Assembly (NCBI GenBank): GCA_017857235.1
Contig: JAFMDN010000005.1
Location: 1 to 62,874, forward strand
DNA: 62,874 bases
DNA from: Methanobacteriota archaeon
Lineage (GTDB): Archaea; Thermoplasmatota; Thermoplasmata; Thermoplasmatales; GCA-001856825
Direction: 5' to 3'
Each line of letters begins with the position of its first letter. Within the stretch, counting starts at the first letter, position 1. A program made the translations under genes and the position numbers. Below are positions 1 through 9,379 of this stretch, piece by piece. A model generated the notes under the pieces. That model saw only the letters and a program-made list of their open reading frames with translations, had not been told where the DNA came from and did no database searches.

Positions 1-336
1 TGCCAAGATTGTGGCCATAAATGGAACTGTTGCCACAATTCAGACTGATATAGGAGCAATAAATACAAGCTTGGCAAGCATAAATGCTCAGCTTACATCA
101 ATACAAGGTAATATAGCCACTATACAGACATCCCTTGGAACAATACAGGCTTCACTGAACTCCTTAAATGCCAAGATTGTGGCCATAAATGGAACTGTTG
201 CCACAATTCAGACTGATATAGGAACAATAAATACAAGCTTGGCAAGCATAAATGCTCAGCTTACATCAATACAGGGTAATATAGCGACTATACAAACATC
301 CCTTGGAACAATACAAGGAACGGTAACAAGCATCAA
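1..336 (+). repeat. 168-bp tandem direct repeat (two copies, 1-168 and 169 to ~315, then divergent)
   Basis: tgccaagattgtggccataaatggaactgttgccacaattcagactgatatagga... begins at 1 and again at 169; about 4 mismatches over the first ~147 bp. Confidence 0.9.
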
Positions 337-556
337 TGGATCGGTCGCTACCATTAAGACACAGTTGGGTACTTTGCAGACATCGGTAAATGGAGTTACA
401 AGCTCTGTAAATGCAGCTAAATCATCAACATCCAATGCTGTGACATTTGAGGTACTCATAATGGTCCTAGTGCTTATAACTTTAGTTGTAGCAATAGGAA
501 CCCTGTTGATTGCTAATAGGATGATTAAAAGATTGGAAGAATTAAAGAAGCAGTAA
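11..556 (+). CDS. Heptad-repeat coiled-coil surface/stalk protein with C-terminal TM anchor (5' end probably outside the window)
   Basis: Repeats of INGTVATIQTDIGxINTSLASINAQLTSIQGNIATIQTSLGTIQ with strict 3-4 spacing of I/L/V; C-terminal hydrophobic segment FEVLIMVLVLITLVVAIGTLLIANRMIKR. Confidence 0.75.
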   Translation: MAINGTVATIQTDIGAINTSLASINAQLTSIQGNIATIQTSLGTIQASLNSLNAKIVAINGTVATIQTDIGTINTSLASINAQLTSIQGNIATIQTSLGTIQGTVTSINGSVATIKTQLGTLQTSVNGVTSSVNAAKSSTSNAVTFEVLIMVLVLITLVVAIGTLLIANRMIKRLEELKKQ

Positions 557-641
557 ATTTATTTTTCTTTCCTTATTTTTATCTTTATTAAGTAGATTTT
601 TTTAGGAAATATTAAAATACAAATTTGTTGATTCATTTTGA

Positions 642-3600
642 ATGAGAAATATTGTAAAGTTAGAAGAATCAGGTGTATCAGAGGTAGTCGGAACGATTTT
701 AATTTTGGTTATAACGGTAATTTTATTTGCCACTGTATTCACTTACGTTCAGCATATTCCACCCCCCTCCAAATCAGCCCAATTGGTAATACAATCGAAT
801 ATTTACGGGACCGGGGAGAATATTAGTATTCAGCTTAAGGACTTGGCAGGGTCAACGTTAAATTCCAATGAAACTTATCTTGATATATTTGTAAATGGCA
901 CATTTAAATCATTCAATTTATATTCCCTTACCAAAAAACCCACATTTGGGCCTGGTTCTTATTTAAATATAAATCTTTTTGATTTGGGTATCCAAGTGGA
1001 CAATATATCCAGCTTGGGACTTTTAATATTCTCTGAACAGTACAATCAAATTTTATGGAAATTGAATGGTTACACTTTCTCTGGAATTTATATTTTAAAT
1101 GCTTACGCAACCCCATTACCAATTCAACCCAATATTCAGTTTTATGTATATGCTTCTATTTTTACTCCATACAACAACACAACTGTCTCGATAAATTTGA
1201 CCAAATTATTTGGTGAGAAATATATTGTCCAGATGACTAATTTGAGTTCGAATGGAAATTTTAGATATTATTATTCACAAATTACTACTCCTTCATCCTT
1301 TAATTATAATGCCGAATTTGCCATCATAAAAGCTCAATCCGGAAATCATATAAGTTCTTATAACCTTAGCCTTTATTCATCAAGTTCGGCATCTCCCGAT
1401 GTAACCATAGAACAGGGTGGCATTATTTTAGAGAATTCAAGGCCTGTACACGGTTCAAATGATCCCGTGCAAATTATTGTTAGGGATAATGCACCCATAG
1501 CTGCAACATTTAATTTGTTTGTTTATGATAGATATCCCAATGGTACGCAATTACCCATTCAGAACAATTTTGGTAATATTAAAGTTAATAATGAATGGGT
1601 AATTGATGGAACATTTTCAGTTGGTGCTTTTTCTGTTGCCACAATATCATTTATCTGGGAAAATGTAGGAGGTAATGGTCCAGGAGCGGGGAATAATGTA
1701 TTAATTGCAGGGTTAACTAATATAACTGGTATCAATGGGGTAATTCAAATTCCAAATCCACCGAATGTTACGCAACAGGTTTTTGTTCAACCTAAAATAT
1801 TGTTAATGAATGAGCAGGGAATATATTCCGGTACCAATTCGGATGTATCGGAATATTATAAAGTTACGCTAGAATACACTGGTTATACCAGTGATTATCT
1901 TACAGTTCCTTATGGTGGAGCTGTAAATTTGACAGGTTACGATTTAATAATATGGTTTACAGGAAGCAATAATCAAGGGATATCATTAACGCAACTTAAT
2001 CAATTAGCCAATTTTTATTCTAACGGCGGAAAATTGTTCATAATAAATCCAACTGTAATGAATATACAGTCGTTCCAATCATATAATGTTAATTACAATG
2101 CTACCGTAAATATCTCAAGTAGCGCGAAATTCACATTTGCAATAAATCAAATCAAAAGCCTTAATTTGATATATCAACCTAATATGAATTCATATGTATC
2201 TTCTGATGGAATCTTATTCAATGCATCCGTATTTGGAGGAACATGGAATAATTTAACTTATTTCCATTACAATGGACTCAATTTGGCTATTTCGGGGTAT
2301 GCAAAGAATGGAAACGGTGGAAGAATCGTATATTTAGGCTTTGAATTCGCTAGGCTTCCATTATATCAGCAAGATTACCTAGGAAATAAAATATTGATGT
2401 GGTTATTTAATGTTACATTTATGCCGGGCTACCAACTAGCATTAACTGACATAGTTCCATCAACCTACACTCCATTGTTCTCTCAAAATATCAATATCTC
2501 GTTTTATATTACCAACCTGTCACCTGTAAATCTAACAACCCAGCTAGAAGTACTAATGAATGGTAATTTTTATAATTATTATTCTATTCCACAAATTCCG
2601 AAAAATGGGGGTTTCATAATATATAATATTAGTTGGAATGCCACTCCACCTGGATACACTTATATCACAGGGATCCTTGATCCATTCCATGAAATACCAC
2701 AGATAAATTATGCGTTGGACGAGGCGTCATCTATTGTGAACACCACAATATTTGTTCAATATTCAGTTTTGATTTTAAAATTACAATCACTCAATGGAGA
2801 AAGTACCCATGGAACACCAAATCTCAATTCTACTCTCCAAAGCCTCGGGGTAAAATATAACTGGATGCTTTATAATCCTTCCTCATCTGTTAATTATTCT
2901 AATGTCTTCAAGAGATATAATACAGTTATTTTGGATTCAGACAGTTCACTATTATCAAATTCGGGCAGTTCGTTTTCCTTATCCAATTTGAATTACGCAA
3001 TTGAATCATATTATAGCCTGGGGACAACAACTATGTCGGGACTATACTCTATGTTCTTTATTGGAAATGGGACTTATGCGTTAATAACTAAAGATTTATC
3101 TTCATCTGGGACCCAAATTATCGGGCAAATATTTAATGTAAATTTCGGGCAGACCGCTAATCTACCATTTGGTCCCGACGGGTTATATCTATCATTCGGT
3201 AATAATATAACCAACCCCAATTACGGTTTCTTTGGCAGCTATATGACAAATTCCATTGGATATCTTTTAACGCAAAATTCTAGAGCACCAATTTATTACA
3301 TAAAAAGCAGTCAGAATCTTTGGCCTATTTTGGGAACGAAGTGGAATGGGACAGGAAATGCTATAGCTGTAATAGGAAATCAGAACGGATTTAGGTACTT
3401 TATAGGTGACTTCGGTCTTTCCCAAATTTCGGGATTAATTCAATATCACAGTTCGCAATATTCACCATTGAATCCATCTATGTCTTCAAGGCTTTATTTT
3501 ATGCTTATGTTAATGGGATTTGTAAACTATACAGTTAATAAAATAATACCAGACGTACTCGCTTCATCAATAAGTTACTCTTCTTCCATTTTGATGATAA

Positions 3601-5267
3601 ACAGATATTATGTTGTGAATGGAGCTATTTTAAATCTGGGCGATAAGGGAGGTAGTGCGGAAATAGAAGCATTCGATGGATCTGGACTGTTTGGAACTCA
3701 AACTGTTTACCTTCCACCATTATCGGAAGTTCCAGTGCAATTTATTTGGGACCCTCAATTTGCAGCGATGCCACAAAATCCTAGAGATATTAGAATAGTA
3801 GTCAGTTATGTAACGGGAAGTTACATAAGCTCCCTTAATTTCCTTCGTGAGGCTATTAATCAAACTCCAGTTTATGTTTTCTACGATAACCTCAGCACAG
3901 GGGATAATTGGAATTCATATTCAGTGGTCTGGGCATATACTGGAGTTAATTTCTATGGGACACAAAATTACCTCATATCGGCTGAACCTTATAATACTGA
4001 AGGATACGTAGCAACTTCTGTTTCTGAGCTGTCTCCGGGTGTATATTATTCTTCGTCCAGCAATCTATTCAGCTATATTGATTCAAGTGCCTGGGGATTT
4101 TTCAACAACAGCATTTCGGGTGGATACAGTCTTGGAACCAGCTACGATTATTATAGTGCAATGAACGGCTATGGTTGGGATTGGAGTTATACTGGCAGTT
4201 ATTATGTAGTCCAAACTGAGAACTTGAAAATTCATGGATCTGCCTATGTATATTTGCAAATGGACGCCAACTTTATGCTTTCATTGGGTGGTGAGGGTGT
4301 AGCTGTGTTTGTAAGTTTTGCCGGAAATTCTGAATGGTATGAAGTGATGCCTACGCAGGGTTATCCGGGTAATGTGAACGCTTCGGGTCTCAGTAATAAG
4401 TACATATATCCCAGTAACAATGCAGATTTAATGCCTGCCTTTACTGGAGTTTCAAGCGGCGAATATCACGGCTGGGAGCATTTTACTTTCAATTTAAGTA
4501 GTGTTCTCATTCAAAACATTCCTTCAGGACAGCTTTATAAGGATAATGCTATAAGCATAGCATTCGTATTAGTTATAGGGCCATATGGTTATAATTACAA
4601 TATTTATGGAAATGACTATTTTTATGCTGACAATATAAAAGTAATTGAAAATGGAACAAGCGGCTTAGGTGGGGCACCATCCCAAATGTGGCACAGGGTA
4701 AAGTATGGAAATAATTATGTTTTCAACAGTAGCACGATAGTTAATAGTGAAGTGGCATCTGTGGTTTCAGTGCCTATAACTCTGATTGACCTTTATAATG
4801 CCACGCTTAACTTCATGACTAATTATTCTATATATGCATGGTTTGCAGACGCAAATGATCCGCTAGATACTCCTTATGGATTCAGATTGTATGTCGGAAT
4901 TCCTGGTCAATTTGGACAAATTATATGGAATCAAATAGATACTAGATGGGCGGGGGAAGCAGGAGCATTTCCATCATTGTCGAATGCAGCTACCATTCCT
5001 AGCGCTTATTATAGCGGACTATATGCATTCCATGAAACCGGTACTTCTATAAGCCTTAGTGGTTATATAGGATCAACTATATATATAAAGTTTGAAGTCA
5101 ATGGGGATTACTATAATTATAGCAGCAATCCGCCATATGGCTTCTATGGTTCAACAGGTATGTACGAACCATCAATGAATAGTCCTTACTGGGCCGACTT
5201 TACAGACGTGATTATAACGGGTCAAAGCTACGCTGATTTAATCCAGGTTAACGAGTACTGGTATTAG
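642..5267 (+). CDS. Giant secreted/surface protein with archaeal type IV pilin-like (class III) N-terminus
   Basis: N-terminus MRNIVKLEESGVSEVVGTILILVITVILFATVF matches archaeal pilin/archaellin signal; followed by ~1500 aa of Asn/Tyr/Ser-rich extracellular-type sequence. Confidence 0.8.
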   Translation: MRNIVKLEESGVSEVVGTILILVITVILFATVFTYVQHIPPPSKSAQLVIQSNIYGTGENISIQLKDLAGSTLNSNETYLDIFVNGTFKSFNLYSLTKKPTFGPGSYLNINLFDLGIQVDNISSLGLLIFSEQYNQILWKLNGYTFSGIYILNAYATPLPIQPNIQFYVYASIFTPYNNTTVSINLTKLFGEKYIVQMTNLSSNGNFRYYYSQITTPSSFNYNAEFAIIKAQSGNHISSYNLSLYSSSSASPDVTIEQGGIILENSRPVHGSNDPVQIIVRDNAPIAATFNLFVYDRYPNGTQLPIQNNFGNIKVNNEWVIDGTFSVGAFSVATISFIWENVGGNGPGAGNNVLIAGLTNITGINGVIQIPNPPNVTQQVFVQPKILLMNEQGIYSGTNSDVSEYYKVTLEYTGYTSDYLTVPYGGAVNLTGYDLIIWFTGSNNQGISLTQLNQLANFYSNGGKLFIINPTVMNIQSFQSYNVNYNATVNISSSAKFTFAINQIKSLNLIYQPNMNSYVSSDGILFNASVFGGTWNNLTYFHYNGLNLAISGYAKNGNGGRIVYLGFEFARLPLYQQDYLGNKILMWLFNVTFMPGYQLALTDIVPSTYTPLFSQNINISFYITNLSPVNLTTQLEVLMNGNFYNYYSIPQIPKNGGFIIYNISWNATPPGYTYITGILDPFHEIPQINYALDEASSIVNTTIFVQYSVLILKLQSLNGESTHGTPNLNSTLQSLGVKYNWMLYNPSSSVNYSNVFKRYNTVILDSDSSLLSNSGSSFSLSNLNYAIESYYSLGTTTMSGLYSMFFIGNGTYALITKDLSSSGTQIIGQIFNVNFGQTANLPFGPDGLYLSFGNNITNPNYGFFGSYMTNSIGYLLTQNSRAPIYYIKSSQNLWPILGTKWNGTGNAIAVIGNQNGFRYFIGDFGLSQISGLIQYHSSQYSPLNPSMSSRLYFMLMLMGFVNYTVNKIIPDVLASSISYSSSILMINRYYVVNGAILNLGDKGGSAEIEAFDGSGLFGTQTVYLPPLSEVPVQFIWDPQFAAMPQNPRDIRIVVSYVTGSYISSLNFLREAINQTPVYVFYDNLSTGDNWNSYSVVWAYTGVNFYGTQNYLISAEPYNTEGYVATSVSELSPGVYYSSSSNLFSYIDSSAWGFFNNSISGGYSLGTSYDYYSAMNGYGWDWSYTGSYYVVQTENLKIHGSAYVYLQMDANFMLSLGGEGVAVFVSFAGNSEWYEVMPTQGYPGNVNASGLSNKYIYPSNNADLMPAFTGVSSGEYHGWEHFTFNLSSVLIQNIPSGQLYKDNAISIAFVLVIGPYGYNYNIYGNDYFYADNIKVIENGTSGLGGAPSQMWHRVKYGNNYVFNSSTIVNSEVASVVSVPITLIDLYNATLNFMTNYSIYAWFADANDPLDTPYGFRLYVGIPGQFGQIIWNQIDTRWAGEAGAFPSLSNAATIPSAYYSGLYAFHETGTSISLSGYIGSTIYIKFEVNGDYYNYSSNPPYGFYGSTGMYEPSMNSPYWADFTDVIITGQSYADLIQVNEYWY

Positions 5268-5342
5268 TATTGAATTTAAACTTTAAAGATTAACTGGAGA
5301 TTTCTTTCTTTTTTATTATAATAGGGATAAATCCTTTTATTA

Positions 5343-5915
5343 ATGCGAAATATTATAGTTTGGATGGATTCAATTGTAGTATTTTCAGATTCAAGCGCGA
5401 TAACCGTTATAGTTCTGGCATTATTGAGCATTGTTATGAAAGATGGTAAGTTACACATTCCCATAGCAAGAAAATTCATTTCAGTATCCATGATATCAAT
5501 TATTGCCATTCTCAGTAGTCTATTTTACAGTTATTCCTACGCACTATTCGTATTTTTTATATTTCAATTCATTTCTATTGTTATTCTCTACCATACGTAT
5601 TTAAAATCCATACTATATCAAATTTTCTTTATACCACTTGGACTAATTGAGGAAATTGTCGTTGCCCTTTCATTATACTTTTCTTTCTTCATTACATTTT
5701 CATTCATGGAAAAGAAGCAGCTTGAAAGAAAAGGTACAACCATAATTCTTTTATCACTACTATTTCTTAATATTTCAGTCCTTTTAGAGCTATTGAATTT
5801 CATATTTATCGAAAATAACATTTTACCTCTTTCAATCGCTTTATATGACTTATTCCTAATATTATTTTTCGCACCATGGGTCTTGCCAAGTGAATTAGTG
5901 TATGAGAAAGAATAG
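5343..5915 (+). CDS. Multi-pass membrane protein, unknown function
   Basis: 190 aa with about six hydrophobic segments. Confidence 0.6.
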   Translation: MRNIIVWMDSIVVFSDSSAITVIVLALLSIVMKDGKLHIPIARKFISVSMISIIAILSSLFYSYSYALFVFFIFQFISIVILYHTYLKSILYQIFFIPLGLIEEIVVALSLYFSFFITFSFMEKKQLERKGTTIILLSLLFLNISVLLELLNFIFIENNILPLSIALYDLFLILFFAPWVLPSELVYEKE

Positions 5916-6183
5916 GAATGAAATTCAGGTTATAGTAGATTTCCTGAAGTGCGTTCAGGAGGCCGATAGCGAAAGTCAGGTATCATTTATAATGAGGAAG
6001 GTAAACATAACACATTCAAAATATAGAGAAATATCCGAGTACCTCATATCCAATGGAATGATGGAGATGGTTGAAAACGGTGAAAAGAAGATTTTAAGAT
6101 TAACAAGCAAGGGTGCGAATTTTATAAGAGATTATGAAAGATTTAAAAAAATTATTGAAGACAATTACGGTTTTAAGATTTAG
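5902..6183 (+). CDS. Small winged-helix protein
   Basis: MRKNRNEIQVIVDFLKCV...VNITHSKYREISEYLISNGMMEMVENGEKKILRLTSKGANFIRDYERFKKII, typical archaeal wHTH layout. Confidence 0.75.
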   Translation: MRKNRNEIQVIVDFLKCVQEADSESQVSFIMRKVNITHSKYREISEYLISNGMMEMVENGEKKILRLTSKGANFIRDYERFKKIIEDNYGFKI

Positions 6184-6197
6184 AAAAGCTTTTTTTC

Positions 6198-6524
6198 ATG
6201 TTTAAAATACGTTATTTGATAAATATGTCAGAGGAAAACTTGGATAACATTAGCGGGTCAAAGGTTGTAACTGCAGTTATACATGTTAAAACAAGTACTG
6301 ATAAGATTGAAGAAATATCAAAATCATTGCAGGAAATTAACTATGTTGAGGACATATACTTGGTGACCGGAGAATGGGATCTTATATTAAAAGTTCGTTT
6401 CCCCGATGTTGATTCGATGAAGAAATTCTTACTTAAGGATCTGAGAAATAAGGAAGGGATAAAAGATTCTCAGACATCTATGGTAATTAGTATTTTCAAA
6501 GATAGAGGCATAGTTTTCAAATAG
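6198..6524 (+). CDS. Lrp/AsnC ligand-binding (RAM)-domain protein without HTH
   Basis: VVTAVIHVKTSTDKIEEISKSLQEINYVEDIYLVTGEWDLILKVRFPDVDSMKKFLLKDLRNKEGIKDSQTSMVISIFKDRG. Confidence 0.8.
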   Translation: MFKIRYLINMSEENLDNISGSKVVTAVIHVKTSTDKIEEISKSLQEINYVEDIYLVTGEWDLILKVRFPDVDSMKKFLLKDLRNKEGIKDSQTSMVISIFKDRGIVFK

Positions 6525-6526
6525 GG

Positions 6527-6820
6527 GTGATTTTCATGGACAGTGAAACACAACAATTATTTGATGAATCCCTAAAAATGCTAGATGAACTGCTTACGGA
6601 TTTTTCAATACCAAGAAACATAAGGAAAAACATACAAAATATAAGGACAAAGCTTGCATCAGATAAAACCCCCATAGATGTGCGAGCTGCATCTTCTGTT
6701 ATTTCTTTAGACGAAATTGTTAACGATCCTAATATGCCCCCTCATGCAAGAACAGCGGTCTATATGATAATGGGCAAATTGGAAATAGTGCAGAAAAAAA
6801 CTTCCGGTTCAAATAATTAA
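6527..6820 (+). CDS. UPF0147 family protein
   Basis: LTDFSIPRNIRKNIQNIRTKLASDKTPIDVRAASSVISLDEIVNDPNMPPHARTAVYMIMGKLE. Confidence 0.85.
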   Translation: MIFMDSETQQLFDESLKMLDELLTDFSIPRNIRKNIQNIRTKLASDKTPIDVRAASSVISLDEIVNDPNMPPHARTAVYMIMGKLEIVQKKTSGSNN

Positions 6821-7287
6821 TTTTTGCTTTCTTTTTCTTTTAATTCCAACTCCCATTTTTTATATGCTGCCTTTTTAATGTGGTCTATTATAATTGATAA
6901 TGGTGTTCCCGGACCGTAATTCCCAGTGATTCCCATCATTTCAAGTTTCTCTCTATCTTCTGGCGGAATTATACCTCCTCCAACACATTGTATATCACTC
7001 GCACCAAGCTTATCTAACCATTTTTTAACTTCTGGAAATGCCGTGAGATGGGCACCATTATGGAGACTCAGGGCTACAACATCAACATCCTCATCCACGG
7101 CAATTCTGGCCACTTTTTCAGGTGTTGGAAGAAGACCGGCATATAAAACTTCCATTCCAGCATCTCTTAGAGCTTTAGCTAGCATTAAAACCCCTCTATC
7201 ATGCCCATCTAATGCAGGCTTAGCTACAAGAACCCTGATTTTTCGTCCAGGGAATTTGGATTCTATATTATCATAGGCTCCTTCCAT
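6817..7287 (-). CDS. Methylmalonyl-CoA mutase, cobalamin-binding small subunit
   Basis: RVLVAKPALDGHDRGVLMLAKALRDAGMEVLYAGLLPTPEKVA; DGHDRG B12-binding motif. Confidence 0.95.
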   Translation of the reverse strand: MEGAYDNIESKFPGRKIRVLVAKPALDGHDRGVLMLAKALRDAGMEVLYAGLLPTPEKVARIAVDEDVDVVALSLHNGAHLTAFPEVKKWLDKLGASDIQCVGGGIIPPEDREKLEMMGITGNYGPGTPLSIIIDHIKKAAYKKWELELKEKESKN

Positions 7288-8900
7288 CCCCCGAACACCT
7301 CCCTTCCCACATTGGCGATTTCTTCAAGTGTGGCATAATTTCTTACTGCCTCTATAACGGCCTCCATAGAATTTTCGTCACTTAAGTATACTTCCCTAAG
7401 TTTTTCTAGACTTTCCTTAACCTTCCTTTCATCCCTCTTCATTTTTAACTTTCTCAATCTTTCAATCTGTAGATTTTCAGCTGTATAGTCAATTTTCAAA
7501 ATATTTATTGGTTGCTCATTTTCCTTTTGGAATATATTAACTCCTACAACCTTTTCCTCTCCAGTTTCAATTTTCTTTTGATGCTCATATGAAGTTGCAG
7601 CTATTTCCCTTTGCAAATAACCATTTTTTATGGCGTTAACTACTCCTCCCATGCTTTCAATTATTCTAAAATACTTGTAAGCTTCTTCTTCCATCTTGTC
7701 TGTAAGATATTCCACATAGTATGAGCCTCCCAGGGGGTCAATCACATCTGCGACTCCTGTTTCATATGCTAGTATCTGCTGGGTCCTCAATGCTATCTCA
7801 ACCGCCTGCTCAGAGGGGAGAGCCCAAGCTTCATCAAATGAATTTGTATGTAAGCTCTGGGTTCCACCCAACACTGCCGCTAAGGCTTCAATCGCAGTTC
7901 TAACTATATTGTTATAAGGTTGTTGCCATGTAAGAGTATACCCTGATGTTTGAGTATGAAAACGGAGAATCATGCTTCTTGGGTTTTTTGCACCGTAGGT
8001 TTCTTTCATTTCTCTAGCCCATATTCTTCTTGCCGCCCTGAATTTAGCAATTTCTTCGAAGAAATTTATTGAACTATTAAAGAAGAAACTGAGCCTTGGA
8101 GCAAAGCTATCAACATCCAACCCATTTTCAATGCCCATTTTAACATATTCAAATCCATCAGCAAGAGTGAAAGCAAGTTCTTGAACAGCGCTGGCTCCAG
8201 CTTCCCTAATATGGTAACCAGAGATTGATATGTAATTCCATTTAGGCATGTATTTCGTTGAATATACCATCATGTCTCTAATAATCCTCATGTGAGCTTC
8301 TGGGGGATATAGCCACTCTTTCTGTGCAATATATTCTTTCAAAATATCAGCTTGAACAGTTCCTGAAAGCCTTTCCTTAGGGACACCCTGCTTTTCCCCT
8401 ACTACTATGTACATTGCCATGAGAATATTTGCAGGGGCATTAATGGTCATTGAAGTTGAAACTTTATCGAGAGGTATATCTTTAAATATTGTTTCCATGT
8501 CTTGAAGGCTGGATACATTTACACCACATTTTCCAACTTCACCGTGTGCTCTTTCTGAATCAGCATCATACCCGTATAAAGTGGGCATATCAAATGCAAT
8601 ACTTAGACCAGTTTCTCCATGGGATAAAAGATACTTTAATCTCTTGTTTGTATCTTCTGGGGTACCAAAACCTGAAAACATCCTCATGGTCCAGAGTTTT
8701 CCCCTATACATGTCCGGATATACTCCCCTTGTAAATGGATACTCACCCGGAAAACCGAGATCTTTGTCATAATCAATATTAACATCCCATGGACCATAGA
8801 TGAGCTTTAGCTCTATATTAGAACTGTTCACCCTCTTTTCAATTTTACCTTTATTCCAGGGGGTTAGAGTTTCATCAATCCACCTTTTTTCATCAGGCAT
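7263..8900 (-). CDS. Methylmalonyl-CoA mutase large (catalytic) subunit
   Basis: PGEYPFTRGVYPDMYRGKLWTMRMFSGFGTPEDTNKRLKYLL...GGTQSLHTNSFDEAWALPSEQAVEIALRTQQIL; start taken at MPDEKRW. Confidence 0.95.
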   Translation of the reverse strand: MPDEKRWIDETLTPWNKGKIEKRVNSSNIELKLIYGPWDVNIDYDKDLGFPGEYPFTRGVYPDMYRGKLWTMRMFSGFGTPEDTNKRLKYLLSHGETGLSIAFDMPTLYGYDADSERAHGEVGKCGVNVSSLQDMETIFKDIPLDKVSTSMTINAPANILMAMYIVVGEKQGVPKERLSGTVQADILKEYIAQKEWLYPPEAHMRIIRDMMVYSTKYMPKWNYISISGYHIREAGASAVQELAFTLADGFEYVKMGIENGLDVDSFAPRLSFFFNSSINFFEEIAKFRAARRIWAREMKETYGAKNPRSMILRFHTQTSGYTLTWQQPYNNIVRTAIEALAAVLGGTQSLHTNSFDEAWALPSEQAVEIALRTQQILAYETGVADVIDPLGGSYYVEYLTDKMEEEAYKYFRIIESMGGVVNAIKNGYLQREIAATSYEHQKKIETGEEKVVGVNIFQKENEQPINILKIDYTAENLQIERLRKLKMKRDERKVKESLEKLREVYLSDENSMEAVIEAVRNYATLEEIANVGREVFGGWKEPMII

Positions 8901-8974
8901 TAAAAGTATATTTAAGTTTATAGTATAATTTTTTCCTTGATTAAGGTTTAATAATGGGTAAATCATATAGGTAT

Positions 8975-9340
8975 ATGCGAATAGCCATAGTTTCCAAAAA
9001 TGGAAAAATTGCCCCCATGGATGAGGGTGAAAATGCTAAAATATTCGAAGATGGTCTGGAATCTAAAATTATAGAATTGGATCGATTTGAGGACCACCCC
9101 GGGCTACAAAAAATCATGGACCTCTTAAAAAAAGATTCCTCTATTGATGCCATTATAACTGAAAGATGTGGGCCTCCATGCATAAGATTAGCTTCCAGCA
9201 GGGGCAAGAAAATATACTTTTATTCAGGAGATATCCAGGATGTCTTTATGAAATTGCTAGAAGGTGAGCTGAAACCAGCTACAGAGGATGATGCATTAAA
9301 ATTCCACGGGATGCACAGGAATAAACAACACCATCATTGA
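8975..9340 (+). CDS. NifX/NifB-like dinitrogenase iron-molybdenum cofactor-type domain protein with His-rich tail
   Basis: MRIAIVSKNGKIAPMDEGENAKIFEDG...DAIITERCGPPCIRLASSRGKKIYFYSGDIQDVFMKLLEGEL; tail HGMHRNKQHHH. An upstream start at 8954 is possible. Confidence 0.7.
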   Translation: MRIAIVSKNGKIAPMDEGENAKIFEDGLESKIIELDRFEDHPGLQKIMDLLKKDSSIDAIITERCGPPCIRLASSRGKKIYFYSGDIQDVFMKLLEGELKPATEDDALKFHGMHRNKQHHH

Positions 9341-9379
9341 ATATCATAAAGAATAATTAATCAATAATAATATAGATGC

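Noticed and set aside
1-336. Possible CRISPR or phage tail-fibre repeat array
   Set aside because: The repeat is 168 bp, in frame within one ORF and without spacers; it encodes heptads of a coiled-coil surface protein.
6926-7276. 116-aa plus-strand ORF opposite the mutase small subunit
   Set aside because: Antisense to a strongly recognised coding gene; composition (Ser/Ala/Leu-rich, no domain) is typical of a shadow ORF. The same reasoning applies to most antisense ORFs in the track (for example 14088-14360, 25448-25756, 49027-49278, 52489-52896, 54651-55139, 56558-56929).
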